Assembly (NCBI RefSeq): GCF_000208925.1
Contig: NW_001914902.1
Span: forward strand, 25,535 to 89,534
Reading direction: 5' to 3'
Length of the DNA stretch: 64,000 nucleotides
Origin: Entamoeba histolytica HM-1:IMSS
Taxonomy: Eukaryota > Evosea > Mastigamoebida > Endamoebidae
The position numbers and the translations under genes are program-made. A model generated the notes under the pieces. The model had not been told where the DNA came from and ran no database searches. It worked only from the letters and a program-made list of their open reading frames with translations. Positions within the stretch are counted from its first letter, which is position 1. Every line of letters begins with the position of its first letter. Below are positions 1 to 10,600 of this stretch, in pieces.

Positions 1-117
1 ATATGTAATTGATTCGTTAACAAGTTTAAGGTTTTGGAGTTCTTTCTCAAGCCAAATCCTTTCTTTTTTCTTTTCATTTAGGAGTTGATTGAGTTTATCA
101 AATGATGTATCTCCCAT
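1..117 (-). CDS. Partial coiled-coil protein, N-terminus only
   Basis: An open frame on the minus strand begins with ATG at 117 and runs off the left edge of the window, giving 39 residues that start MGDTSFDKLNQLL. The visible part is charged and heptad-like (NEKKKERIWLEKELQNL), typical of a coiled coil. It is divergent from the COG2-like gene at 252, with a 134-bp shared upstream region. No family can be assigned from so short a piece. The start is chosen because no earlier in-frame ATG is close and because the composition switches from T-rich to coding at that point. Confidence 0.55.
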   Translation of the reverse strand, partial: MGDTSFDKLNQLLNEKKKERIWLEKELQNLKLVNESITY

Positions 118-251
118 CAATATATGTTTTGTTTTTTTACTCCTTTTTTCAAGATTTCATTCTTCTTTTTCTTTAGTATAAAATAATTTATATTTATAAT
201 AATATTTACTAGAAATGAATAGTAAATTCTATTGAAACTCCAAAAGTCAGA

Positions 252-991
252 ATGACAACAACATCCCGAGAACAAATACTCAAATATATTACTGACTACA
301 ATGAATTTGACGTTTGGGAATGTATTGGAAAATGTGAAAGTGATGGAGACATAGATGGTATTGCCAATGAATTACAAGAGTATAAAAACAAAAATTCTAA
401 TGCATTAATTGAACTTATTAATACAAGGTTTGAAGATCTTGTATTTCTCTCAAAAACATTATCTGAAATTAAAGAAGTTACAAATGAAATCAAATATCCA
501 ATGAAAGTACTTGAAAAACAAACTTCAGATAAAATTAAATTAATTAAATTAGAAATTGAAGAAGTAGTTAATGAATTAACTCAAAAACAAGTTCATGAAG
601 AAGAAATGGAAAAACAAAAAATTGAAATGCAAATAATGAATTGTTATAAAAGACTTAAAAATAATCTTATTCAACCTAAAAGTGTAGAACAAGTAGAAAC
701 AGCATGTTATCAATTAGAAATGTTAAAATATCTTATTCATTGTCATAATGAAGCAGAATGTGCAGAAAAAATATCACGTTTGTTTTTTTTTTTTCTTAAT
801 AAAGAAATCTTTGAAATTTATTTAATCTTTTAGGAAGTTTTACTGATATTGAAAATACTATTCATACATTATTAGAAAATTTTTTATTGGAATACGCTAC
901 AACAAATGATCAAGAAAAAATAGAAATATGTTCTAATTGTTATCATCTACTTGGAGAAATGGATTTATCTCAAAACATTCAAACAAAATAA
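252..991 (+). CDS. COG2-like subunit of the conserved oligomeric Golgi complex (short form, one intron)
   Basis: Two exons, 252-777 and 834-991, are separated by a 56-nt intron (778-833) that begins GTTTGT and ends TAG. Splicing restores the frame and gives 227 residues. The N-terminal ~110 residues resemble the COG2 N-terminal domain: a FDVWECIGKC segment, then ALIELINTRFEDLVFLSKTL followed by a long amphipathic helix. This matches the pattern in which COG2 helices bind partner subunits of the Golgi tethering complex. The family role is tethering of retrograde intra-Golgi vesicles. Typical COG2 proteins exceed 700 residues, so this one keeps only the N-terminal helical module. The assignment rests on motif-level recall, and a generic coiled-coil protein is the alternative. 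The unspliced frame would stop in the intron at 833. Confidence 0.62.
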
Positions 992-1124
992 ATTTATAAC
1001 TCTTTTTTTTTTAATATACTTTATATTATTTAATATTTTTATTATTTAATAAACTATGAAGAATGAGGATTAAAAACAATATATGAAATGAGAACAATCT
1101 TAAAAAAGTATTAAAGGAAGTTAA

Positions 1125-1409
1125 ATGCAAACACCTGAAAATCCTGAAATAACTGAATTAAAAAATCAATTGGAACAACTCAAAGTTCAAAAAAATGAGT
1201 TGGTTCAAAAAAAAGAGGAAATTGAAAAACAAAAATCATCTACTTATTTAAAAAGTTTATTACAACAACAAAATAAACAAATTAATCAAAATTGTTCTGA
1301 ACTTATTTCTAAACTTATGTCGAATGAAATAACTTTTGATGAATTTTCAACAAAGTTTATTGAATTAAAAACAAATTCTCATTTAAATATAATGTTAATG
1401 GGAAAGTAA
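1125..1409 (+). CDS. Small coiled-coil protein, possible VPS37/Mod(r)-like ESCRT-I subunit
   Basis: A single-exon ORF of 94 residues. The first ~60 residues form a strong coiled coil (ELKNQLEQLKVQKNELVQKK). The C-terminus ELISKLMSNEITFDEFSTKF, followed by IELKTNSHL, resembles the end of a Mod(r) domain, where a short helix is followed by a Phe-rich segment and an R/K-x-x-x-HL turn. VPS37 proteins are the ESCRT-I subunits that carry this domain. The size is at the lower limit, and no other ESCRT-I subunit is nearby, although VPS25 (ESCRT-II) lies at 24.6 kb. Without a profile search the functional label is tentative; that it is a gene is fairly sure from codon composition and its placement between two genes on the same strand. 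Confidence 0.5.
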   Translation: MQTPENPEITELKNQLEQLKVQKNELVQKKEEIEKQKSSTYLKSLLQQQNKQINQNCSELISKLMSNEITFDEFSTKFIELKTNSHLNIMLMGK

Positions 1410-1480
1410 TTAAAATGTTTTTTTTATTTTGTTATATATTACAAAAAAAAATTTGTTTTTTGAAACTCTTTAAACAAAAA

Positions 1481-1548
1481 AACTTAAAAAGAAAAAAGAA
1501 ACTTAAAAAAAAAGAAAAAAGAAACTTAAAAAAAAAGAAAAAGAAAGA
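1481..1548 (+). repeat. Purine-rich short tandem repeat just upstream of LRR-PP2C gene
   Basis: Three imperfect copies of a 19-23 bp unit with core acttaaaaa followed by gaaaaaagaa lie directly before the ATG at 1549. Strand bias is extreme (almost no C or T outside the ctt of each unit). It probably forms the 5' UTR or core promoter region of the downstream gene. Confidence 0.7.
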
Positions 1549-4050
1549 ATGGCAATAGTTAAAAAGATAGATCAACACCTTAAAGTTATTCCCGAAGAAT
1601 TATGTAGAACACAAAGTATTTATATAAATGTAGGAGAATTAAATTTTGGGAATAATGAATTTGAAGAAATACCTGAAACCATTCAATTATTTAGTTCATT
1701 AAAGAAAATATCATTTGCAAGTAATAAGTTAAGAGAAGTAAATGATTATTTATTTTCATTAACAGGATTAGAATATATTTGTTTAAATCAAAATAAAATA
1801 GAAGAAATTAATAATAAAATTACTGAATTAACACAATTAACATCATTTGAAGCATGTGCAAATAAATTACATGAATTTAATTTTAATCTTAATATTCAAC
1901 GATTAGATCTTTCAGCTAATTTCTTTACAACATTAAATTTTAGTTCAACACGATTAACATTTTTAGATATTTCACAAAATGATTTAACGTCATTTCCAAA
2001 TTTAAATTGTCCAAATTTAGAAAGAATCAATGCGTCATTTAATAATATTGAATTATTACCAGATGATATTACAATTTTAAGTTCACTTAAAAGTTGTGAT
2101 CTTAGAAATAATAAAATAAAATCATTACCAAAAAATTTTTCAATTCTTACTTCATTAACATATTTACAATTAGCTAATAATCCAATTAATAATGTTCCAC
2201 CCAATTTTGAAGTAATGAGAATTAGAAAATTAAATGTAAATGGAACACAAAATTTAATATTTAATCCAATAACAACATTAAAAGAATTAAATTATTCAAA
2301 AGTAGGAGTAGATGTATTATTTGATAATTATTCAATATTAAAGAATTTAGAAACACTTGATGTATCAAATAATTTATTTAAAACATTAACATTAACATCA
2401 GAAAAAATGATAAGTTGTAATTGTTCAAATAATAAATTAACAACATTAATAATTGAAAAAGGATGTTCTATTCAAAAATTATTAGCTAGAAATAATGAAA
2501 TTAGTTTTATTGATTCTTCAATTTATTTTAATTCAAAATTATGTGTTTTAGATTTAAGTAATAATAAAATTACTTCATTACCAAATAAACCAGATATGTC
2601 TAGATTAAATTATTTAAGTATTGGATTTAATAAATTATCTTCTTTTGATATGGATTTGAATAAATTCTCTTCATTAACATTTTTAGATATTTCTTTTAAT
2701 AAATTAAATGTAATTCCTTCTCAAATCGGTGGATTAACTCAATTAAAAACTTTATATATTACTGGAAATAATATTTCATTATTACCAAATGAATTTTCAA
2801 ATTTAATTTCATTAACTACTTTACATTGTTCTGAAAATAAATTTACTTTATTTCCTAATGTTCTTTTAAATTTATCTCATTTATCTAAATTATATATTTC
2901 TTCTAATTATTTTGAATCAATTCCTTTATTATCTTCTCTTATTAATCTTCAAACTTTAGATATTTCTAATTGTTTCTTAACTTCTTGTACTTCTATTATT
3001 AATTTATCTCATTTAGAACAATTAAATTTAAGTAATAATTATTTATCAATTCCTCATAATTTTAATGGTTGTACTTCATTAATTTATCTTGATTTATCTT
3101 ATAATTCTCTTCAATCATTTATTGATGTTAATGACTTTAAAAATCTTGCTTTATTAGATTTATCTTTTAATGATTTAATTAAATTACCAAATCATAATCC
3201 TTCTACAACTGTTCTTATTAATGGTTGTATTCGTCTTCAAAAATTCCCATTTTTATCTAGATTTTATCATAACCTTAAGTTTAGGTCAATCCCTACTACT
3301 TGTGCAACTGCACAAATGTGTGCTGATAGAGATGAAATGCAAGATTCTTTAATTTGTATTCCTCATTTCGCAGCACCAGAACATTATTTATTTGCTGGAA
3401 TTGATGGACATTCTGGAAAATATGTTTCTTATAAGTTTTCTATTAGATTTCCAGAAATATTTTATGAAATGTTATCAAGAGATTCTGGAGCATTAAATAT
3501 TATAGATGCTTTATATCAATCATTTGATACTATTCAAAATGAATTTGCAAATGATCCTAATGTTACTGATGGTGCTGTTGCAACAGTAATATTTATGACT
3601 CCTACTAAAATTTATACTGCACAATGTGGAGATTGTCGTGCTGTTTATATTACTTCATCTGGAGTTGTTCAATTAGCTCCAGAACATAAAACAAGTGATA
3701 GAATAGAACAAATGAGAATTCGTTCACAAGGAGGTTTTGTATCTGAAAATCTTAGAGTTTGTGGATTACTTGTTGCTCGTTCTGTTGGTGATGTAAAAAA
3801 TAAACCTATTATTACACATGTACCTGACATTACTTGTTTTGATAGAAGAGATGATGAAGAGTATTTAGTTGTTGCAACTGATGGAGTTTGGGATGAAATT
3901 TCTAATTTAAAAATTCATGATATATTACATTCAAATAGAAGAGTTTATAGAACAAGTGAATTATCTGGTTTAGTTAAAGATATTGCTTGTGTTAGTTGTA
4001 TATCTGGACAACATCCTGATAATATTGGAATTGTTCTTTGTCGCTTCTAA
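1549..4050 (+). CDS. Leucine-rich repeat protein with C-terminal PP2C phosphatase domain
   Basis: An uninterrupted 833-residue ORF. Residues ~25-575 hold over twenty leucine-rich repeats of the LxxLxLSxNxL type (for example LDLSNNKITSLPN). Residues ~577-833 are a PP2C/PPM Ser/Thr phosphatase domain. The metal-binding and catalytic landmarks are all recognisable: R-x-x-M-x-D (DRDEMQD), DGHSGK in place of DGHGG, GDCRAVY, ARSVGD, ATDGVWDE and the final DN in HPDNIGIVL. The enzyme is therefore predicted active. There is no signal peptide or membrane segment, so it is cytosolic. LRR-PP2C fusions resemble the LRR-PP2C part of fungal adenylate cyclases and PHLPP and are common in Entamoeba. The LRRs probably target the phosphatase to partners; the substrate is unknown. 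Confidence 0.9.
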   Translation: MAIVKKIDQHLKVIPEELCRTQSIYINVGELNFGNNEFEEIPETIQLFSSLKKISFASNKLREVNDYLFSLTGLEYICLNQNKIEEINNKITELTQLTSFEACANKLHEFNFNLNIQRLDLSANFFTTLNFSSTRLTFLDISQNDLTSFPNLNCPNLERINASFNNIELLPDDITILSSLKSCDLRNNKIKSLPKNFSILTSLTYLQLANNPINNVPPNFEVMRIRKLNVNGTQNLIFNPITTLKELNYSKVGVDVLFDNYSILKNLETLDVSNNLFKTLTLTSEKMISCNCSNNKLTTLIIEKGCSIQKLLARNNEISFIDSSIYFNSKLCVLDLSNNKITSLPNKPDMSRLNYLSIGFNKLSSFDMDLNKFSSLTFLDISFNKLNVIPSQIGGLTQLKTLYITGNNISLLPNEFSNLISLTTLHCSENKFTLFPNVLLNLSHLSKLYISSNYFESIPLLSSLINLQTLDISNCFLTSCTSIINLSHLEQLNLSNNYLSIPHNFNGCTSLIYLDLSYNSLQSFIDVNDFKNLALLDLSFNDLIKLPNHNPSTTVLINGCIRLQKFPFLSRFYHNLKFRSIPTTCATAQMCADRDEMQDSLICIPHFAAPEHYLFAGIDGHSGKYVSYKFSIRFPEIFYEMLSRDSGALNIIDALYQSFDTIQNEFANDPNVTDGAVATVIFMTPTKIYTAQCGDCRAVYITSSGVVQLAPEHKTSDRIEQMRIRSQGGFVSENLRVCGLLVARSVGDVKNKPIITHVPDITCFDRRDDEEYLVVATDGVWDEISNLKIHDILHSNRRVYRTSELSGLVKDIACVSCISGQHPDNIGIVLCRF

Positions 4051-4284
4051 TTTACGTTTTGTTGAGTCTTTTTAAAACAATTCTTTTTATTATTTTTTTA
4101 TAATTCTTTTATTATATGTAATAGTATTTTATTATAATATACTATAATAAAACTATTCTATTTTTATTAAACGTTTTTTTCTTTTTTTTTTTTTAAATGC
4201 AAAAACTTTTCTAAAAATATTATCCATAAACTAAAAAAGGAAGGAAAAAAAGAAAAAATTTTAGTTTGGTAAACTCTAACTAAA

Positions 4285-6396
4285 ATGAACCCACCTTTTC
4301 CCTTTGAACAACTTGTAACAGAAATTAATAATGACCCTACTAACGAATTACTTCATCAAGATGTTGTTTATTATGTTGAACAAATGAAAGTTGATGATAA
4401 TAAAAAACGAGAATTAATGGAATTATTATGGCCAATTATTAAATACAGATCATCTAATGAATTAATAGAAGCAGTTACATCAGTGTTGTGTGATCAAACA
4501 AGTGATTTAATAGATGTTGAAATCTTAATAACAATGATAGAAAACAATCACAAAAGATTTGGGTTAATGTGTTCATATTTAATAGAAAAGTTGAGTAAAT
4601 ATGAATTACTTAATGAAGAATATGCAAAACGTATAATTAGTATTATGAATATAATTGATATCAAAAATGAAGAAATGTTATGTTGGTTATTAGATGGATT
4701 GTATTATATTTTTCAATGCTTTGATTTTGAAACAGTTCCATTCTTTTCACAAATTCAATTTAATTCATCTATTGATGTTTTAAAACGATTAGCAAATGTT
4801 TTATTAATTTCTCCATCAGATAATTATTTAACAGTTGTATGTGATGTAGTTTCAAACAGGACTGAAAGTGATTTAGTAAGTTTATATATTCAATTATTTA
4901 GATATAAAAATTATCCTATTGAATATATTATTCCATGTGTTAAAAGAATTCCTACAACAGATGTAGCTAATGCAGTAGCATTAATAATGAATTTTGTTTG
5001 TGATGATGAAAAAAGAAAAGCAGAAACAATTGAAAAAGGGGGTGTTCGTTGGGTTGTAGAATCATTAATGAGCGATCTTTCAGAACAAACAGCAAGAAAT
5101 CTTTATGGTTATATTGCATCATTATTATATGATGATAGTGCAGTAAAACAATTATCGTATGATCCATCTTGGTTTGTTTTATTTGCAAAAAGTTTATTAA
5201 AAACAGTAGTAGATCCAGGATGTCTTAAAGCAGGATTTGAAGTTGTTTCAATGATATATAAAGGTTTACCAGAAAATGGGGAAATTGTTTCCATATTAGC
5301 AGAAATATGTATTAAAGCATTATTTGCAGCAAATAAATCATTTGAAAATACAATAATAGTATTAACATTAGCTATTAATATGTCAGTTAATGCATCATTT
5401 TCACTTTATTTATTAGAATGGAATTTAGAAGAAGCTTTAGACAGAATATTATTAAGTGGACAAGATGAATTAGTTGAAAAAGGATGTGCATTATTAATGA
5501 ATATTATTGTTGATCCAGATGCTGCAGATTTATTATGTGATCATTATATTTTATTATCAGTTGATGTTATTGAAAAATATAAAAATACTGTTATTGGAGC
5601 AAGAGCAATGGGTTGTGTTGCTGCATTTGCTAAATCAAAACATGGAAGAGAAATATTAATTGAAACCCAATTGTTTCATTGTATTCCAAGTATTCTTGGA
5701 GAATATACACTTGAATCATTAATTGATAAAACATTTATTGCATTAAATTATTTTACGTCAACACAAAAAGATATTGGATTACTTGTGTCATCAGGAGTAT
5801 TACAAGGAATAACAAGAATAGTATCAAATTTTAAAGATACAGATGTATTAGAGAAAGCATTAAATATTGTAGTTACTATTGCTAAGACAGAAGAGTGGCA
5901 TGAATTTTTATTTGCTACCAAAGTAGCTCAAAGCGTTGTTGAAACAGTTGTTTTATCAGCAACAACAGAATTAGAAATATGTTGTAAAGGATTAAGTGCA
6001 TTAATTAATATAGCAGCAGTAAAAGAGTCAAGAGAAAAATTATTTTTATTAGGAGCATTAGATGCAATAATATATGCAATTGAACAACATAAAGAAGATG
6101 AAGATTTAGTTAAACTTGGGTTTGGAGCAATAGCGAATATGTCATTATGTGAAGAAGTTAAAGAACAAACAAGAGAAAATGGATTTTTAGATAGAATTAG
6201 ACCATTTTTAGAATTACATAAAGATCAATTAATATTATTAAAAATAATTACATTTTTATATTGTTCATGTCATAATAATGAAGTAAATAAAAAGGTTATT
6301 AAAAAAAGTATTGGAGATATATTAAAAAAAATGCTTACTCAATATCGTGGAATTATTCAATTTGAACAAAAAATTAATTTTATATTAAAGAAATAG
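4285..6396 (+). CDS. Armadillo/HEAT-repeat protein
   Basis: A single-exon 703-residue all-helical protein without signal peptide or membrane segments. Degenerate ARM repeats of ~40 residues are visible, clearest in the C-terminal third (GLSALINIAAVKESREKLFL and GFGAIANMSLCEEVKEQTRE are successive repeats with the LxNL/LxNIA core). Such superhelices serve as protein-binding platforms. No second domain is present, and importin-alpha hallmarks (IBB domain, W-x-x-x-N array) are missing, so it is not a classical importin. UNC-45/SmgGDS-like adaptors are possible. Neighbouring genes are on the same strand with short gaps and give no functional hint. Confidence 0.75.
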   Translation: MNPPFPFEQLVTEINNDPTNELLHQDVVYYVEQMKVDDNKKRELMELLWPIIKYRSSNELIEAVTSVLCDQTSDLIDVEILITMIENNHKRFGLMCSYLIEKLSKYELLNEEYAKRIISIMNIIDIKNEEMLCWLLDGLYYIFQCFDFETVPFFSQIQFNSSIDVLKRLANVLLISPSDNYLTVVCDVVSNRTESDLVSLYIQLFRYKNYPIEYIIPCVKRIPTTDVANAVALIMNFVCDDEKRKAETIEKGGVRWVVESLMSDLSEQTARNLYGYIASLLYDDSAVKQLSYDPSWFVLFAKSLLKTVVDPGCLKAGFEVVSMIYKGLPENGEIVSILAEICIKALFAANKSFENTIIVLTLAINMSVNASFSLYLLEWNLEEALDRILLSGQDELVEKGCALLMNIIVDPDAADLLCDHYILLSVDVIEKYKNTVIGARAMGCVAAFAKSKHGREILIETQLFHCIPSILGEYTLESLIDKTFIALNYFTSTQKDIGLLVSSGVLQGITRIVSNFKDTDVLEKALNIVVTIAKTEEWHEFLFATKVAQSVVETVVLSATTELEICCKGLSALINIAAVKESREKLFLLGALDAIIYAIEQHKEDEDLVKLGFGAIANMSLCEEVKEQTRENGFLDRIRPFLELHKDQLILLKIITFLYCSCHNNEVNKKVIKKSIGDILKKMLTQYRGIIQFEQKINFILKK

Positions 6397-6491
6397 ATTC
6401 AATCCATTTATATTATTTTATTTTTTATTGTTAGTTTTTTTCTTCCATTCATTTATAAAAAAAACTTAAAATATTTATTTAATAAATAATA

Positions 6492-7325
6492 ATGAATGGT
6501 GGAATTACTAATTTATTTAATTATGGTAATATTTATTTCATATCAACTCCTTTTAAAGAATTTCAAGGATATAATGACTCTATTACATCAACAACTACAT
6601 CATTTGATAGTTTAAATAATAAAAATATAAATACACAAGAAAAATGTTATGAAAAACAAAAAATAATTCAAGAAGAAAATAGTAATACTATTATTCAAAA
6701 AGAATCAAAAGATGAATTAGAAATTAAGAAAGAAACAAAAGAAATACAAAAAGAAAAAAGTATAAACAAAAGAAAAGGAATTGATATGAAAAATATTGAA
6801 AATGAAAAATATTTTATTGGAATTCCAATAATAGAAAAATCATTTTTTCATAAATTTTATGAACCATTAAAAGAATGGACATCTAAACAAACATTTAAAT
6901 TAATTTATGATAGTAATTCTGATGGTTTAACTGCTTGTTCATTTAACACATTATTAAAAGGAAAAGAAAATATTTTATTAATGGCATTCACAAAAAAAGG
7001 ATATGTTTTTGGTTCTTTTCATTCAATAATTCCAAATGATAAATCAATGATTTCTAATGATTTAAATCATTTTTTATTCTCTTTATCTTCTCCTTATCTT
7101 ATTGAACCAACAAAATTTATTGGTAATGGTATTCTTCATCTTCATGATGATTCTGAAGATAATAATGTAGTTGATATTTTCTCAGGTTATTCTATTTATT
7201 CTAATAACACTGTTATGGTTTATTCTTCTTTTGATTCTACATATAACTCTAATTCTTTAAATTTAGTTGGAAAATCTAATTCAAAAGTTATTATAACAAA
7301 ATTTATTGCTTTTGAATGTATTTAA
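6492..7325 (+). CDS. TLDc-domain protein
   Basis: A single-exon ORF of 277 residues. Residues ~1-105 are Asn/Lys/Glu-rich and low in complexity, with a charged coiled segment. Residues ~110-277 look like a TLDc domain: a buried helix before FKLIYDSNSDGLTACSFNTL, then ILLMAFTKKGYVFGSFHS, and a glycine-rich beta end. The domain opens with the usual strand 'xLIYxSxxDG' and contains the G-x-V-F-G-x-F motif. Entamoeba carries a large family of such genes. TLDc proteins elsewhere act in oxidative-stress resistance or bind V-ATPase, but Entamoeba members have no assigned role. The family call is fairly firm; function is unknown. Confidence 0.7.
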   Translation: MNGGITNLFNYGNIYFISTPFKEFQGYNDSITSTTTSFDSLNNKNINTQEKCYEKQKIIQEENSNTIIQKESKDELEIKKETKEIQKEKSINKRKGIDMKNIENEKYFIGIPIIEKSFFHKFYEPLKEWTSKQTFKLIYDSNSDGLTACSFNTLLKGKENILLMAFTKKGYVFGSFHSIIPNDKSMISNDLNHFLFSLSSPYLIEPTKFIGNGILHLHDDSEDNNVVDIFSGYSIYSNNTVMVYSSFDSTYNSNSLNLVGKSNSKVIITKFIAFECI

Positions 7326-7676
7326 ATTAATACAAATTTAAAAGTTTATTGATTTTTTAATTGAATTTATAAAATATTCTTTATTTTAATTACTAAAAAC
7401 TAATTTCTTTTTTAAGGATGTAATAAAAAAAAAAATTTGCAAAATGATACTAAAGAAGTATTTGAATAATTTTAAAAGAGATTTAAAATTAGTTTATAGA
7501 AAGTACAAAATGAAATGAAAAAAAAAAAAAACAAAAAAAGTAAAAACTATAAATAATAATAAAAATTTTAATAATTAATAATAACAAATTAGTAAAGAAT
7601 TAAAAATAAAAAATTAAAAATAAAAAATTAAAAAAAAATAAAATTAAAAATTAATTTATTTTGTAATACATCCTAA
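7326..7676. other. AT-rich intergenic region with short A/T repeats
   Basis: About 350 bp of over 85% A+T between the TLDc gene and the large kinase gene. Around 7600-7640 there are three to four copies of a taaaaataaaaaat unit. No ORF or RNA gene is seen. It presumably holds the promoter of the downstream gene. Confidence 0.6.
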
Positions 7677-10600
7677 ATGACATCTCCTCGGCTTAGTTTT
7701 AGATATAGTTTCACATCACCACTTTCTAGTACTCCTAATGATGTTCCATTAGTGTTATTTTTAACTAATAAAAATGATATGAATGAAGCAATGAAAAAAT
7801 TACCACCATCATCAATGTTATTTTGGGTACTTCATCCAACATTAAATGAACCGTCAAAGTTTGTTATTTAAATAACATTATAAAAGTATTATTTATTTAT
7901 AAAAATAGAGGAATTATTATGACAATTAAATATTATCATCTTATATTACACTATTCATTTTTAAATGATTTTGTTACAACAAAAATTTATAAAACAAAAA
8001 CCCAAAAAAAGGAAATGGAACCTGTTATTAATTGTGATATTAAAAACACAACAATTAATAATATTAAAACTTTATTCACTCAATTTGTTTTATATCAACA
8101 GTTCATTCAATTTCTTATGAAAACGAAATACTTTAATGATTCTTCTTCTTCCTCTCAACAAAAAATTATTTTCCCCGATTTAAAAACACCTCGATTACTT
8201 TGTAATAATATTCATGGATTAAAAATAATTGAATTGGATCAAGAAAATGGTGTTTTAACATTTATAAATGAAAATTTAGAAATTATTAATCGTTTTGATA
8301 CTCTTGAAGAATCAATTTGTGAATTAAAAAAGTATTTAACCACTACACAACATATTATTCAAATACAATATAATAATGATAAAGCTGATCAATTATTAGA
8401 AGAAATTAATCAACTGTGTTATTCTGAACAATTTGATCATAATACTATACTTGATTCAATATCTTCTTACATTAAAGTTGTATGTAAATTACATGATATA
8501 AGAGTAGAAGAATCATTAGAAGCATTAATTATTAGACTATTTTCTTGTTCACCAAATGATAAAGTTAAAGTATTCAAATTACTTTTTGATCATATCCGGT
8601 GTCATCCATTATGTTCATGGGTTTATATATTATTAGGTCATTTGATAAATAATTATAAAGATGATATTCAATCTCTATTAACAAAAGAAAAGATATCATC
8701 CTCTCTCTCTCAAAAGCTTCATCAAATTCATGAATCTCTCTTTGGGGGATATCTTTTTGATGAACAAGCTCTCCCTTCAATTAAAACTATTGTCTTAAAT
8801 AATTCTGATTTAAAAAATTCTTCTCAAGAACTTGATAAGTCGTCATACCCATTAATACAAAATAAACGAAAGTCTATCTTCTTCTCAAGTCCAATGTTTC
8901 AAGAAGATGATACTTTCTTAAGAAGACAAAGTAGAAGTTTTCAACGTGCTATCACTCCAAAACATTTTGGTAAACCTCTTAAAGGAGGGATTTCACAACA
9001 ATTAACAGAAGAATTATCAGGATCAAAAAACGAAATAAGAACAGAGGCTAAACGATTAGCTCAAGCATTTTTTAATGAAAGTCTTCCTTATATTCTTAAA
9101 GTAGATCAAACAGGTGTTACACTACAAAAACAAAAAAGAATAGTTAGAGATACTGAAGATGAAGAAATATATAAAGAAGAATTAAAAGAGTTAAAAGAAT
9201 TAATGAAAATTATTGGAATGAGTATTGTTATGGAAAGGAATAGAGATTTAATGAAACAAATTTGTCATCTTTTAGTGACTAGTATATCATTAAAATTTAA
9301 ACTAACATTTTCTACAGTTGTTATTAATCTTGAAGAATATTTTAAACATGTATTTATTTCAGGTCAAGAAAATATTATTGTTAGTATATTAATATCATGG
9401 GAAAATGTTATACAAGAATCTAAATCCCTCCGAGCATATTTTTTTTGTATTTTATTAAAAATATTTAGAGTTTATATGAAAATAGCTAGATATCAAACAA
9501 TTGGATTAGGATTATCAGAAAGAATTTTAATGCCTATTTCTTTATGTCTTCAACGTCCACAAACAGAATGTTATTTAGACTCTCAATATGACCTTTTAAT
9601 AGAAGTTGGTCGTTGTTTTAAAATTTTTAATAATAAATGTTTAAATGAAACACACTCAGTTCATGCAATTCAATTAATGTATGCACCTCATAATATTGGT
9701 TTATTAGCCATTACTTGTATTAAAAGATATCTTATTGATTGGGATAAAGAAACATCAAACTACCATGAAAATGTTAACAAATTACTTGGAAAGAAACGAG
9801 AATATGCCATTCTTTATTTTCAAGTTCTTGTTCGTTTGTTACAAGTCTTTGATCAAAAATCTCTTCCAAACAATCAAAATTATACATCAATTCAAGAAAA
9901 TTTAGAAAATCTAGTCGTCCCACCAAATGGATTTCTTTTTAGATTTTTAAGGGATGAAACTGTTTTATTTGGAGTTGACGCTAAAGTTACTGCACTCTCT
10001 TTTTTTACATATTTCTTTAGTGTGAATTCACCAATTATCAGAAGAAAATCTGTTGTTAATGAGTATATTAGATTTGCATTTAAATTATTCATTAAAATAT
10101 ATTATAAAGATACTTGGACTGATGATGATATTAGAGTATTAGTTGGAGCTTTGAAAATGTTAAATGGACTTGCAGCACATAAAACTGAGTTTAGTAGACA
10201 AACCTTTTTCAGACTAGGTTTATTCTCATTATTATTACACGAAGTTATGTTAGAATTTAATATGAGTTGGAATAACTCTCATGAAGAAGAAACTGGGATT
10301 TTTGATGCTTTTAAACAACAACCTAAAAAACAATTAGAACAACCAAAAGCACAAACAAAACGTATGACTGGAAGAAAAAATATGAAAGTTAATATTCCTA
10401 GACTTTGTGTAAACGCTAGTCCAACTAAACCACTTTCTCCTCGTAAATTTGAAACAAAACCAGAAATTGATATTAAAAAGGATGGAATTACTCAATTATC
10501 ACCTCGAATTATGTTGGAAACTTCTAAAAAACAAACACACACTTCTTTTTCTGAGTTTAAGTCACCAGAAACAAGTGAAATTCCTGGTAAAGGAAGTGTT

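Noticed and set aside
1108..1116. GTATTAAAG before the VPS37-like gene as a TATA-like element
   Set aside because: The sequence fits but lies only 8 bp from the ATG, which would put the transcription start inside the coding region unless a later ATG is used.
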